Under the pieces are notes generated by a model that saw only the letters and a list, made by a program, of their open reading frames with translations, ran no database searches and was not told the DNA's origin. Positions 8,257 to 16,081 of a stretch of DNA of 64,000 nucleotides are shown piece after piece (within the stretch, counting starts at the first letter, position 1; every line of letters begins with the position of its first letter). A program made the position numbers and the translations under genes. Source of the stretch: Ignavibacteriota bacterium (GTDB taxonomy: Bacteria > Bacteroidota > Ignavibacteria > UBA10030 > SZUA-254). The stretch is from positions 191,566-255,565 of the forward strand of contig JACREZ010000032.1 in the NCBI GenBank assembly GCA_016212665.1, read 5' to 3'.

Positions 8257-9603
8257 ATGAAAATTTTTCTTCTATGCTTTACAAGTTTACTGTTTGTTAG
8301 TGCAATGAGTTTTGCACAATTAAATATCAAGTTCGAGCAATACCAACTCGGAAACGGAATGAATGTTATTCTTCATGAAGACCATTCCGCTCCGGTGGTT
8401 GCCACTGTCGTCATGTATCATGTCGGTTCAAAGAATGAGAAAGTCAAAAGAACCGGTTTCGCTCATTTATTTGAACACATGATGTTTCAGGGTTCCGAAC
8501 ATATCGGCGACGATGCACATTTCAAATTACTTTCGGAAGTCGGAGCAAGCATTAACGGCTTCACCACAGAAGACGGAACAACCTATTACGAAGTCGTCCC
8601 GAGTAATCATCTCGAACTTGCATTGTATCTTGAATCGGACAGGATGGGCTTCCTCCTCCCTGCTATGACTCAGGAAAAACTTGACAACCAACGCGACGTA
8701 GTAAAAAATGAACGCCGTCAACGGGTTGATAATGTTCCCTATGGTACGGCAGACGAGAAGATTGCAAAAGCAATGTTTCCGTCCGACCATCCGTACAGTT
8801 GGCCCGTCATCGGTTACATGGAAGATTTATCAGCCGCTTCAATGGATGATGTAAAAGATTTCTTCCGCACCTATTACGCACCGAACAATGCGTGCCTTGT
8901 TCTCTCCGGTGATTTTAATCCTGCCGAAGCGAAGCAACTTGTGGAAAAATATTTCGCCTCGTTTCCAAGGGGAAAATCGTTCGAACGTCCCGAAGCAGTT
9001 CCTGTTTCGATGAAAGAACAAACAATCGAAATCTTTGAAGATAAAGTTCAGTTGCCTCGTCTTTATGTAACGTGGCATAGCCCGAAATCGGAAACACGCG
9101 AAGATGCAGTCATGAACGTCTTTGCCCGGATTCTCAGTAGCGGGAAGAATTCACGATTGTTCAAATCATTAGTATATGAACAACAAATCGCACAATCTGC
9201 TTTTGCATTTCAAGGCGGTTCAGAAATTGCAGGTCAGTTCCAGATTCAAGTAACAGCAAAACCCGGAAAGACATTAACGGAGATGCACTCGGCAGTTACA
9301 AATATCATCAATGAAATACTACAAGGCGGCGTGGAAGAAAAAGAAATCGAAAAGGCAATCACGGGAATTGAATCTCAAATTATCAACAGCGCATCAACCG
9401 TGCTGGGAAAAGCGACCGCCCTCGCTTCTTACTACTCATACACGGGCGACCCGGACAATATCAACAAACAATTGGATGACTATAAGGGAATCACGTCCGA
9501 TGAAGTAGTTTCCGTCGCGATGAAATATTTAGATAAACCGAACATGATACTCAGTATCGTGCCTGTCGGAAAACAGGAACTTGCAGTATCGAGAGGAGAA
9601 TAA
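8257..9603 (+). CDS. M16 family zinc protease, catalytic subunit
   Basis: 448 residues with a signal peptide ending about residue 20. The inverted zinc motif HLFEH is at 70-74, and E152 in KNERRQ is the expected third ligand. A second, structural M16 domain follows from about residue 220. M16 proteases degrade or process peptides in a closed chamber; here it should act in the periplasm. The next gene, 3 bases downstream, encodes a partner that lacks the zinc motif, so the pair probably forms an active/inactive heterodimer, as in bacterial two-subunit M16 enzymes. Confidence 0.85.
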   Translation: MKIFLLCFTSLLFVSAMSFAQLNIKFEQYQLGNGMNVILHEDHSAPVVATVVMYHVGSKNEKVKRTGFAHLFEHMMFQGSEHIGDDAHFKLLSEVGASINGFTTEDGTTYYEVVPSNHLELALYLESDRMGFLLPAMTQEKLDNQRDVVKNERRQRVDNVPYGTADEKIAKAMFPSDHPYSWPVIGYMEDLSAASMDDVKDFFRTYYAPNNACLVLSGDFNPAEAKQLVEKYFASFPRGKSFERPEAVPVSMKEQTIEIFEDKVQLPRLYVTWHSPKSETREDAVMNVFARILSSGKNSRLFKSLVYEQQIAQSAFAFQGGSEIAGQFQIQVTAKPGKTLTEMHSAVTNIINEILQGGVEEKEIEKAITGIESQIINSASTVLGKATALASYYSYTGDPDNINKQLDDYKGITSDEVVSVAMKYLDKPNMILSIVPVGKQELAVSRGE

Positions 9604-9606
9604 GCC

Positions 9607-11052
9607 ATGAACAATATTTTTAAATACTCATTGACAATATTATTCACATTCATTTTTGTAATGACTTCATTCAGCGCTGACGAACTTGACAGAACAAAAC
9701 GACCGACACCGAAACCCGCTCCCGTGGTTTCCTTGCCGGATATTCAAAAAGCAACATTAAGTAACGGATTGCAGGTCTGGTTAGTTGAGCAACACGAACT
9801 TCCGACATTTGCTTTTAATCTCGTCATCCATGCCGGTTCCGACCACGACCCGGTTTCAATGCCGGGACTGGCCACAATGACTGCCGATGTTCTTGATGAA
9901 GGAACCGCCACGCGTGACGCTCTCGCCATCGCTGAAGAACTTGAAACCATCGGCGCATCACTCAATGTCAATGCTGGCACTGACGGTTCGTTTTTCACGC
10001 TCAGTTCCTTATCCAAACATTTTGATATGGCATTGAATGTATTTGCCGATGTTCTGTTGAACCCGGTATTCCCGGAAAAAGAATTTGACCGATTGAAAAA
10101 GCAACGACTCACAACGTTACTTCAACAAAAAGACCAACCGGTCTCGATTGCCAACAATGCGTTTTCGTTCTTGCTCTATGGCTCTTCGCATCCGTATGGA
10201 AATAATTCATTAGGGACCGAAACATCACTCAATGCATTGACACAGAGCGATTTGGTCAAGTTTTATCAATCATATTATGTCCCGAACAATGCAACGCTCA
10301 TCGCTGTTGGCGATTTGAACATGAACGATGTTGTTTCAAAACTTGAAGCAAGTTTGAAATCATGGAAAAAAAATGCGGTTGCGCCTCTTAACATTCCAAC
10401 TCCGGCTGCAATAGAGAAATCCAAAATTTTTATCATTGATAAACCCGGGGCGGCACAATCGGAAATTCGTATGGGCTATCCTGCGTTAGCACGAAGCACA
10501 CCCGATTATTTCCCTGTGCTTGCAATGAACAGAATGTTAGGCGGGCAGTTCAGCAGCCGCATCAATATGAATCTCCGCGAAAAACATGGCTTCACGTATG
10601 GCGCCCGTTCAGGATTTTCCTTCTATAAAAATGTCGGACCGTTTATCGCGAATGCGCCTGTTGTCACGGAAAAAACAGACAGTTCGTTGCAAGAACTATT
10701 CTATGAAATTAATCTCATGCGCGATAAAGGTATGACTGACGACGAATTGAAATTCGTCAAGAACGGATTGATTGGCGGTTTTGCCCTCACGTTTGAAACT
10801 CCGGCGCAAATTGCAGGCGGGTTACAAAATATTGCCTTGTACGGTTTGCCGGATAATTATTTTGCTACCTATCTCCAAAACATCGAAAATGTTTCACTGG
10901 ATGATGTCCAGCGGGTGTCGAAAAAATATCTCGACACATCAACAATGTACACGCTGGTCGTCGGGGATTTGGCAAAAATAAAGGATGGAATTAAAGCATT
11001 AAATGTATCAGAAGTCATCGAATGTACGATTGATGGAACACCAAAACAATAA
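9607..11052 (+). CDS. M16 family protein, non-catalytic partner subunit
   Basis: 481 residues with a signal peptide. The M16 fold is recognisable (LSNGLQVWLVEQHELP near the N-terminus, later GGQFSSRINMNLREKHGFTYG). Where HxxEH should be it reads TADVLDEGT, so the zinc site is gone. That is normal for the second subunit of heterodimeric M16 proteases, which contributes the glycine-rich loop (FSSRIN.NLRE). It is translationally close to the catalytic gene (3-base gap). The stop codon at 11050-11052 is in the same frame as the HNH gene that follows. Confidence 0.85.
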   Translation: MNNIFKYSLTILFTFIFVMTSFSADELDRTKRPTPKPAPVVSLPDIQKATLSNGLQVWLVEQHELPTFAFNLVIHAGSDHDPVSMPGLATMTADVLDEGTATRDALAIAEELETIGASLNVNAGTDGSFFTLSSLSKHFDMALNVFADVLLNPVFPEKEFDRLKKQRLTTLLQQKDQPVSIANNAFSFLLYGSSHPYGNNSLGTETSLNALTQSDLVKFYQSYYVPNNATLIAVGDLNMNDVVSKLEASLKSWKKNAVAPLNIPTPAAIEKSKIFIIDKPGAAQSEIRMGYPALARSTPDYFPVLAMNRMLGGQFSSRINMNLREKHGFTYGARSGFSFYKNVGPFIANAPVVTEKTDSSLQELFYEINLMRDKGMTDDELKFVKNGLIGGFALTFETPAQIAGGLQNIALYGLPDNYFATYLQNIENVSLDDVQRVSKKYLDTSTMYTLVVGDLAKIKDGIKALNVSEVIECTIDGTPKQ

Positions 11053-11092
11053 CAGTATTCAGCAGAAGGAGTAACTGTCTTCAGCGCGCGAC

Positions 11093-11613
11093 ATGATTTT
11101 TTTAGAGAATTAAACAACAAAGTTCTTATCCTCAATAACAACTATGAACCGTTGACCATTTGCAACGTCCGGAAAGCAATCATCCTCTTATACCTTGGAA
11201 AGGCAGAGATGATTGCCGCTCGTGACGGGAAAATGGTTCGCTCGGTCAGTGTTGCAATGCCCTATCCCAGCATTGTTCGGCTTGGTGTCTTCATTCATGT
11301 TCCGTATAAAAAAATTATCCTCTCACGGAAAAACATTCTTCGCCGCGACGGACACCGGTGTCAATATTGCGGTCGGAATGAACCGACGTTGACGGTTGAC
11401 CATATCATCCCGAAAGCGCGTGCCGGAGAAGATACATGGGAAAATCTTGTAGCCGCATGTGTGCAATGTAATAACCGAAAAGGAGATAAAACACCTGAGG
11501 AAGCGCACATGCACCTCAACCGGAAACCGATGCGACCGCATCATCTGTTTTTCATACGACATTTCGTTGGCTCGATTGATGAGCATTGGAAGCCGTATTT
11601 GTTTATGAATTGA
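11093..11613 (+). CDS. HNH endonuclease, 5' end needs a frameshift or unusual start
   Basis: The body is a standard HNH protein: CQYCG and CVQCNN zinc pairs around VDHIIPKARAG, with the usual N-terminal KVLILNNNYEPLTICNVRKA. That conserved N-terminus starts upstream of the first in-frame start-like codon (TTG at 11152). The frame is open back to 11053 but contains no ATG, GTG or TTG. The nearest ATG (11093) is one frame off and reads ATG ATT TTT TTA. A -1 slip on T TTT TTA (11098-11104) joins it exactly to the conserved frame. A sequencing error in the seven-T run or a rare start codon are alternatives. AAGGAG lies at 11066, rather far from this ATG. Confidence 0.7.
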
Positions 11614-11655
11614 CGTAACGGTCAATCAACCTCACTTATACTTCCTCATTTGTTG

Positions 11656-11707
11656 TTCATCATTCGATATTCATTATTCTTTGACAATGAGAATATCGAA
11701 TGATGAA
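11656..11707. terminator. 17-bp perfect inverted repeat after HNH gene
   Basis: The arms 11656-11672 and 11691-11707 are perfect reverse complements of 17 bases with an 18-base spacer. No T-run follows on either side, so it may be a REP/MITE-like hairpin rather than a true terminator. Directly downstream, CCGCC-taa-GGCGG (11715-11727) forms a second small hairpin. Confidence 0.45.
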
Positions 11708-11782
11708 TGCTTGCCCGCCTAAGGCGGTTGAAAGTAATGAATGAAGAAGTTTTTTAAACTCTATCAGTAACAACATTAATTC

Positions 11783-12760
11783 ATGAAAAAACGAATCTTA
11801 AGTGGAATGCGCCCCACGGGCAAACTCCATCTCGGTCATCTTGTCGGAGCGCTCGAAAACTGGGTTGCGCTTCAGTCCGAATACGAAAACTTCCACCTGA
11901 TTGCAGATTACCATGCGATCACCACGAATCTTGATTCTTCCGAATTGTATCAGAATTCGCTTGACATGGTAATTGATTGGCTCGCCGCAGGAATTGACCC
12001 GGTGAAAAGTCCCATCTTCCGTCAATCGCAAATTAAGGAACACACAGAACTCCATCTCATCTTTTCGATGCTCATAACAAGCGCGCGGCTTGAACGGAAT
12101 CCAACATTGAAAGATCAGGTTCGTGACCTGAATATTGAAAATGTTATTTACGGACATCTTGGATACCCTGTTCTTCAGGCGGCGGATATTTTATTGTACA
12201 AAGGAGATGTAGTCCCGGTTGGAGAAGATCAGGTTCCACACATCGAAATTACACGGGAGATTGCCCGGAAGTTTAACACACAGTGGGGAAATGTTTTTCC
12301 TGAACCGGAAGCGAAACTGACTAAGTTTGCACGCCTTCCCGGTTTGGATGGAAACATGAAGATGAGCAAATCTGCAGGTAATACAATCTTACTCTCTGAT
12401 TCTCCCGATGAAATAAAAAAGCGACTTCGGACAGCAGTCACCGACACACAAAAAGTACGGAAGGGTGACCCGGGACGCCCGGAAGTTTGCTTAGTGTTCA
12501 CGTATCACCAAAAATTTAATCCGTCCGAAGTTCCGGAAATTGAGCAGTACTGTAAAAGCGGTGTACTCGGATGTTTTGATTGTAAAATGAATTGTGCAAC
12601 AAAAATTGCCGAAGCGTTAGCCCCAATGCGTGAAAAGCGAACTCATTATGAATCTCATCTGGGACAGGTGAAAGAAATTTTATCTGACGGAGAAACAAGG
12701 GGAAAACACATCGCACAGCAGACGATGGCTGAGGTGCACCAAGTAATGAAACTTGGATGA
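11783..12760 (+). CDS. trpS: Tryptophanyl-tRNA synthetase
   Basis: 325 residues, the normal length for bacterial TrpRS. This class I synthetase charges tRNA-Trp in the cytoplasm. Signature sequences are HLGH at residues 16-19 (HIGH motif) after SGMRPTGKL, and KMSKS at 193-197. Tryptophan-pocket motifs (YPVLQAADIL, GEDQVPHIE) are in place. There is no obvious T-box or other leader in the 11708-11782 gap. It stands alone. Confidence 0.95.
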   Translation: MKKRILSGMRPTGKLHLGHLVGALENWVALQSEYENFHLIADYHAITTNLDSSELYQNSLDMVIDWLAAGIDPVKSPIFRQSQIKEHTELHLIFSMLITSARLERNPTLKDQVRDLNIENVIYGHLGYPVLQAADILLYKGDVVPVGEDQVPHIEITREIARKFNTQWGNVFPEPEAKLTKFARLPGLDGNMKMSKSAGNTILLSDSPDEIKKRLRTAVTDTQKVRKGDPGRPEVCLVFTYHQKFNPSEVPEIEQYCKSGVLGCFDCKMNCATKIAEALAPMREKRTHYESHLGQVKEILSDGETRGKHIAQQTMAEVHQVMKLG

Positions 12761-12763
12761 TTG

Positions 12764-12787
12764 TTGATTGACGCTTGAATCAATCAA
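12764..12787. terminator. Small hairpin between convergent genes
   Basis: TTGATTGA, eight bases, TCAATCAA between the stop of trpS and the stop of the minus-strand DUF1028 gene. It is AT-rich and without a clear T-run. A weak bidirectional terminator is likely. Confidence 0.35.
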
Positions 12788-12797
12788 TGAACCAATA

Positions 12798-13892
12798 TTA
12801 ACGATTCTCTTTCTCTTCCCGGTATTTCTGAAGCCGTTTCCAAAAGTTATCGTTTGCGGGACTTCGTTTGACAAGTTCCGCACCGATAGCAATTGCTTCA
12901 TCGTAGTGTCCGAGATAGAAATGACATTCGGCGAGAGTTGAGAGAACACGGTCATTTGTTGGTTCAAGTTTCGCAGCACGTTTTGCCAAATCAAGCGCAC
13001 GCTCACGGTCAATATCATACGTGGCAAGTATAAAAGCGATTCGGTTGAGAACGTCCGGGTCGTCGGGTTTGTCGCGAAGTTGAGCGTTTAAGTCGTTCAC
13101 CAATCGCTGTAATTCCTCTCTTGCGGCGGTAACGTTATTCTGTTGCATAAATACTTCGATACTTTTTATCTGTGTATCGAATGTAAATCTGTTCACCCAG
13201 AGTTTATACAATCGCTTGAGTTCCTCCATCGGCGTCGGGCTGTCATCAACACGAATATCTACATACCTATCGTTCAATCCCAAATAACCGCCGTTCGCTC
13301 TCACAACAAGAAGCGCGGCAGAACGATATCCTGCATCGGCGCTCGCTCGTTCACCGCTTTCCAACGCGCTCAATAATCTGTCCGATAATGTACCACGGGC
13401 AAGTTCAAACGTTCTTGCAATAACTTTGATTATGCTTTCCGATGAGAGAATATTTCCCTGCACGGAAAATCCCGGACCGTATAAATGCGTCGCTCTTTGT
13501 ACACATCCTGACCCGGTGAACGCATACGAATTTCCTTTCGCATCCACCATTCCCACCTGACGCTGTGTTGTGTCGCCATCGTTGAGAAGCATTGCACCGA
13601 TAATTTCATACGGCTCCAGTCCCCGTGCAAGCATTTCTAATCCAACAGGTCCATAGGTGGTGTTTGCCGTTGCCTGTGTTGCCACAGCGCCGACACCCGC
13701 CTTCGCATACGGAACAATCGCACCGACACTAAGAACACGGGAAAGTACGGCTACACCGATGTCGCCGGTGAGCGAATCAACTGCGACAATGGAAATTGTT
13801 CCCACAACTTCTGAAGGAGTTGAAGACTGAGCCTGAGCAGAACAAATCGAAAAAAGAAAAATACAAAGTAAAAAAAGAGATTTCATCATCAT
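12798..13892 (-). CDS. DUF1028 (Ntn-hydrolase-like) protein with TPR tail
   Basis: 364 residues. A signal peptide (1-21) is followed by a complete DUF1028 domain (about 29-235): TISIVAVDSLTGDIGVAV, the VGAVATQATAN segment, RQVGMVDAKG and QGNILSSESI are its hallmarks. The family has an Ntn-hydrolase-like fold, and many members are of unproven activity. The C-terminal 120 residues contain TPR-like helices (DPDVLNRIAFILATYDIDRERALDLAKRA and a following repeat). It is the last gene of the six-gene surface operon, 15 bases after the NHL lipoprotein. A peptidase-like or amidohydrolase-like role is possible but not shown. Confidence 0.8.
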   Translation of the reverse strand: MMMKSLFLLCIFLFSICSAQAQSSTPSEVVGTISIVAVDSLTGDIGVAVLSRVLSVGAIVPYAKAGVGAVATQATANTTYGPVGLEMLARGLEPYEIIGAMLLNDGDTTQRQVGMVDAKGNSYAFTGSGCVQRATHLYGPGFSVQGNILSSESIIKVIARTFELARGTLSDRLLSALESGERASADAGYRSAALLVVRANGGYLGLNDRYVDIRVDDSPTPMEELKRLYKLWVNRFTFDTQIKSIEVFMQQNNVTAAREELQRLVNDLNAQLRDKPDDPDVLNRIAFILATYDIDRERALDLAKRAAKLEPTNDRVLSTLAECHFYLGHYDEAIAIGAELVKRSPANDNFWKRLQKYREEKENR

Positions 13893-13907
13893 ACCCTAAT
13901 GCTGAAA

Positions 13908-15050
13908 TTAAAAACAGGTTGTTTGGAGAGAGAGTTTAAACCTTCGGATTATTTTGTTGCCGGTATCGGCAATGTAAATTGTACAATCGTTCGAGTAAGC
14001 AATTCCGCGCGGGTTCTTTAATCCCGGGAGAAGAGAACTTGCAGTTCTGTATTTGCCGAATGATTCGGCTTTGAATCGCCCGTTCCTGTCGAACTTCAAC
14101 ACGCTATCAAGTTCAGAATCTACAATAAAAACATCGCTTCTTCTTCTGTCCATTGTGGCGGCCGTGGGAACTCTGAAGCGGAAAGTTCGAATAAAATCTA
14201 TACTACGTTGTTCGGGTTTTGAAGGGTCGAAGCGCGGTTCCCACCCTGAAAACTCAGCTGAAGTACGGTACGTCATCCAAATGGCGGCATAGGCAGCGCA
14301 TAACGAATTTTGTAATACAATAAAATTCCTGCTTGATGGGAACATTGCAAATCCTGTTAATTGACTTATATCAGTAATTGCTGTTCCACCACAAGTACGG
14401 GTGGCGAGCGCTCCTAAAGGAGTAATCATCTTATCTTTTTTATCAAAAGAAATGACACGTGTATCCGGGTCAACAACACTGGTATTATCCGGTCCGGTAC
14501 GTGCGGCTAAGAATTCATTGTCCGGCATTATCCCGATGCCCACAAATCTTCTTTTGGGTCGCTCGGCTTCTTTTCGGATAATACGCATGGGGGCGTTCTT
14601 CAAATCATGATTTATCATTATTGATGTATCGCGGCCACCAATAGTTGTGTCAAACCGAACAAGATAAATTTTATAAATTGCACCGATGGTATCTCGTCCG
14701 TTTTGTGCCATCGTTTCTCCGCAAACATATAAATCAAGTTTGAGGTTTTGAGCAATAGCAACCGGGTGGGGAACCGTTTGACTATCAAGAATTACACCCG
14801 CCGCATCCATCATGAAAATTTTGTTTCGGTCGTAATCTGCAACATAAATTAACTGGTCATTCCCGACAAGGACGGAAACAGGAGTTTCAAAACCACCATA
14901 CGGCGGCGTTACTTCAACGTAACTGGTATCGCCGCGCGAACTATTTTCATTGGGATTCGGTAGTACAGCTGTGTCAAATTTTACATCGCATCCACCAACA
15001 ACCATTAGCAGGCTCAGCGTAATCAACATGGAAGAGAACATCAGTTTCAT
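13908..15050 (-). CDS. NHL-repeat lipoprotein
   Basis: 380 residues from ATG 15050, which lies one base past the stop of the upstream PorV-like gene. An upstream in-frame start would overlap that gene. A lipobox (LLMVVGGC) puts the acylated Cys near residue 21. The rest is NHL/SMP-30-like propeller: DQLIYVADYDRNKIFMMD near the start, VFIVDSELDSVLKFDRNG and TIYIADTGNKIIRRFK at the end. Probably anchored in the outer membrane. Ligand unknown. Fifth gene of the operon. Confidence 0.75.
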   Translation of the reverse strand: MKLMFSSMLITLSLLMVVGGCDVKFDTAVLPNPNENSSRGDTSYVEVTPPYGGFETPVSVLVGNDQLIYVADYDRNKIFMMDAAGVILDSQTVPHPVAIAQNLKLDLYVCGETMAQNGRDTIGAIYKIYLVRFDTTIGGRDTSIMINHDLKNAPMRIIRKEAERPKRRFVGIGIMPDNEFLAARTGPDNTSVVDPDTRVISFDKKDKMITPLGALATRTCGGTAITDISQLTGFAMFPSSRNFIVLQNSLCAAYAAIWMTYRTSAEFSGWEPRFDPSKPEQRSIDFIRTFRFRVPTAATMDRRRSDVFIVDSELDSVLKFDRNGRFKAESFGKYRTASSLLPGLKNPRGIAYSNDCTIYIADTGNKIIRRFKLSLQTTCF

Positions 15051-15051
15051 A

Positions 15052-16080
15052 TTAGAAACCCACCCGTAGGGAAAGACGATGGACACTGCCTAATTCATTA
15101 AAATTGGCATATGCATAATCAAACGTTAATGATGCAAGCGTTGAAGGTGCAGTAACACCAAATCCTAACGTCACATCATTCGCACCTGTTTTATCTCTAC
15201 CAAGCAACGGTTCCCCAATCGTACGCTTCACTCCGCCACGAAGTGAGAGCCATTGGTTCCAGTTATACTCCACGCCAAGACGAACATTCTCCGCATTGTC
15301 ATTCGGGTGATTAAGTTCAATTGAAGTGGTAATTTTTTGCCCTTCCATTTCAAGCGGGTCCCAGGCAATTCCGAATTTGAATTGAGTCGGCGGTGAGAAT
15401 GACTGGAATGAACTGACCGTTGAATCATTGTACAATGTTACATTTCCTTTCGGAGCAACGTCCGCTCCAAAATTTGAAACAACAACCGCAAAGCGAGTTG
15501 AACCGATTCCCGTCCAATAATATGTTCCGATATCAACGAGAACTCCACGCATCTTCAATATATCAAGAGTCTCTTCAATATATTTTATAGTCACCCCGAA
15601 ACTAAACTGGTCAGTCATCGTTCTGCCGTACGAAAGACCAAGTGCAACATCGCCGAAGGAAAAATATTTTCCTGTTCCTTTTGGTTGAGTCTCGGTGGTA
15701 ATTTCCATGTCGTCCATGTGTAAACTTGTTAATGACATCCCTACGACATCGGTTGGCGTAAGATGATAGGCAACTCCGGCAAATTCATGTTTGATATCAA
15801 CAACATATTCTGAGTGAGCAAAGACAGCCTGATTATCTGCAAACTGAGTCAAGCCTGCCGGATTCCAATAAAGCGCAGTGACATCATTTGCAATTGCAGT
15901 GAACGATTCACCCAATGCAACACCGCGTGCGCCCGCGCCAATTTTTAGAAATTGAAATGCAGAAATTCCGGCTCGTTGCCCGCCTAAGTTTGGAACGAGT
16001 TGAGCGTTCACCAAAGAAGCACAACCGAATGCCAACGCACTCATCCAAATCAGTATCGAACGCTGTAGTTGTATTTTCAT
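15052..16080 (-). CDS. PorV/PorQ-family outer-membrane barrel protein
   Basis: 342 residues with a signal peptide (cleavage after VNAQ). The mature protein opens with GISAFQFLKIGAGARGVALGES and FTAIANDVTALYWNPAGL, the conserved entry of PorV/PorQ/UPF0164 barrel proteins, and ends in an aromatic-terminated strand (SLRVGF) as outer-membrane barrels do. PorV proteins shuttle T9SS cargo from the translocon to the attachment machinery. Its place in an operon with a secreted protein and a TonB receptor suggests it serves those partners. One base separates it from the TonB receptor gene. Confidence 0.8.
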   Translation of the reverse strand: MKIQLQRSILIWMSALAFGCASLVNAQLVPNLGGQRAGISAFQFLKIGAGARGVALGESFTAIANDVTALYWNPAGLTQFADNQAVFAHSEYVVDIKHEFAGVAYHLTPTDVVGMSLTSLHMDDMEITTETQPKGTGKYFSFGDVALGLSYGRTMTDQFSFGVTIKYIEETLDILKMRGVLVDIGTYYWTGIGSTRFAVVVSNFGADVAPKGNVTLYNDSTVSSFQSFSPPTQFKFGIAWDPLEMEGQKITTSIELNHPNDNAENVRLGVEYNWNQWLSLRGGVKRTIGEPLLGRDKTGANDVTLGFGVTAPSTLASLTFDYAYANFNELGSVHRLSLRVGF

Positions 16081-16081
16081 C

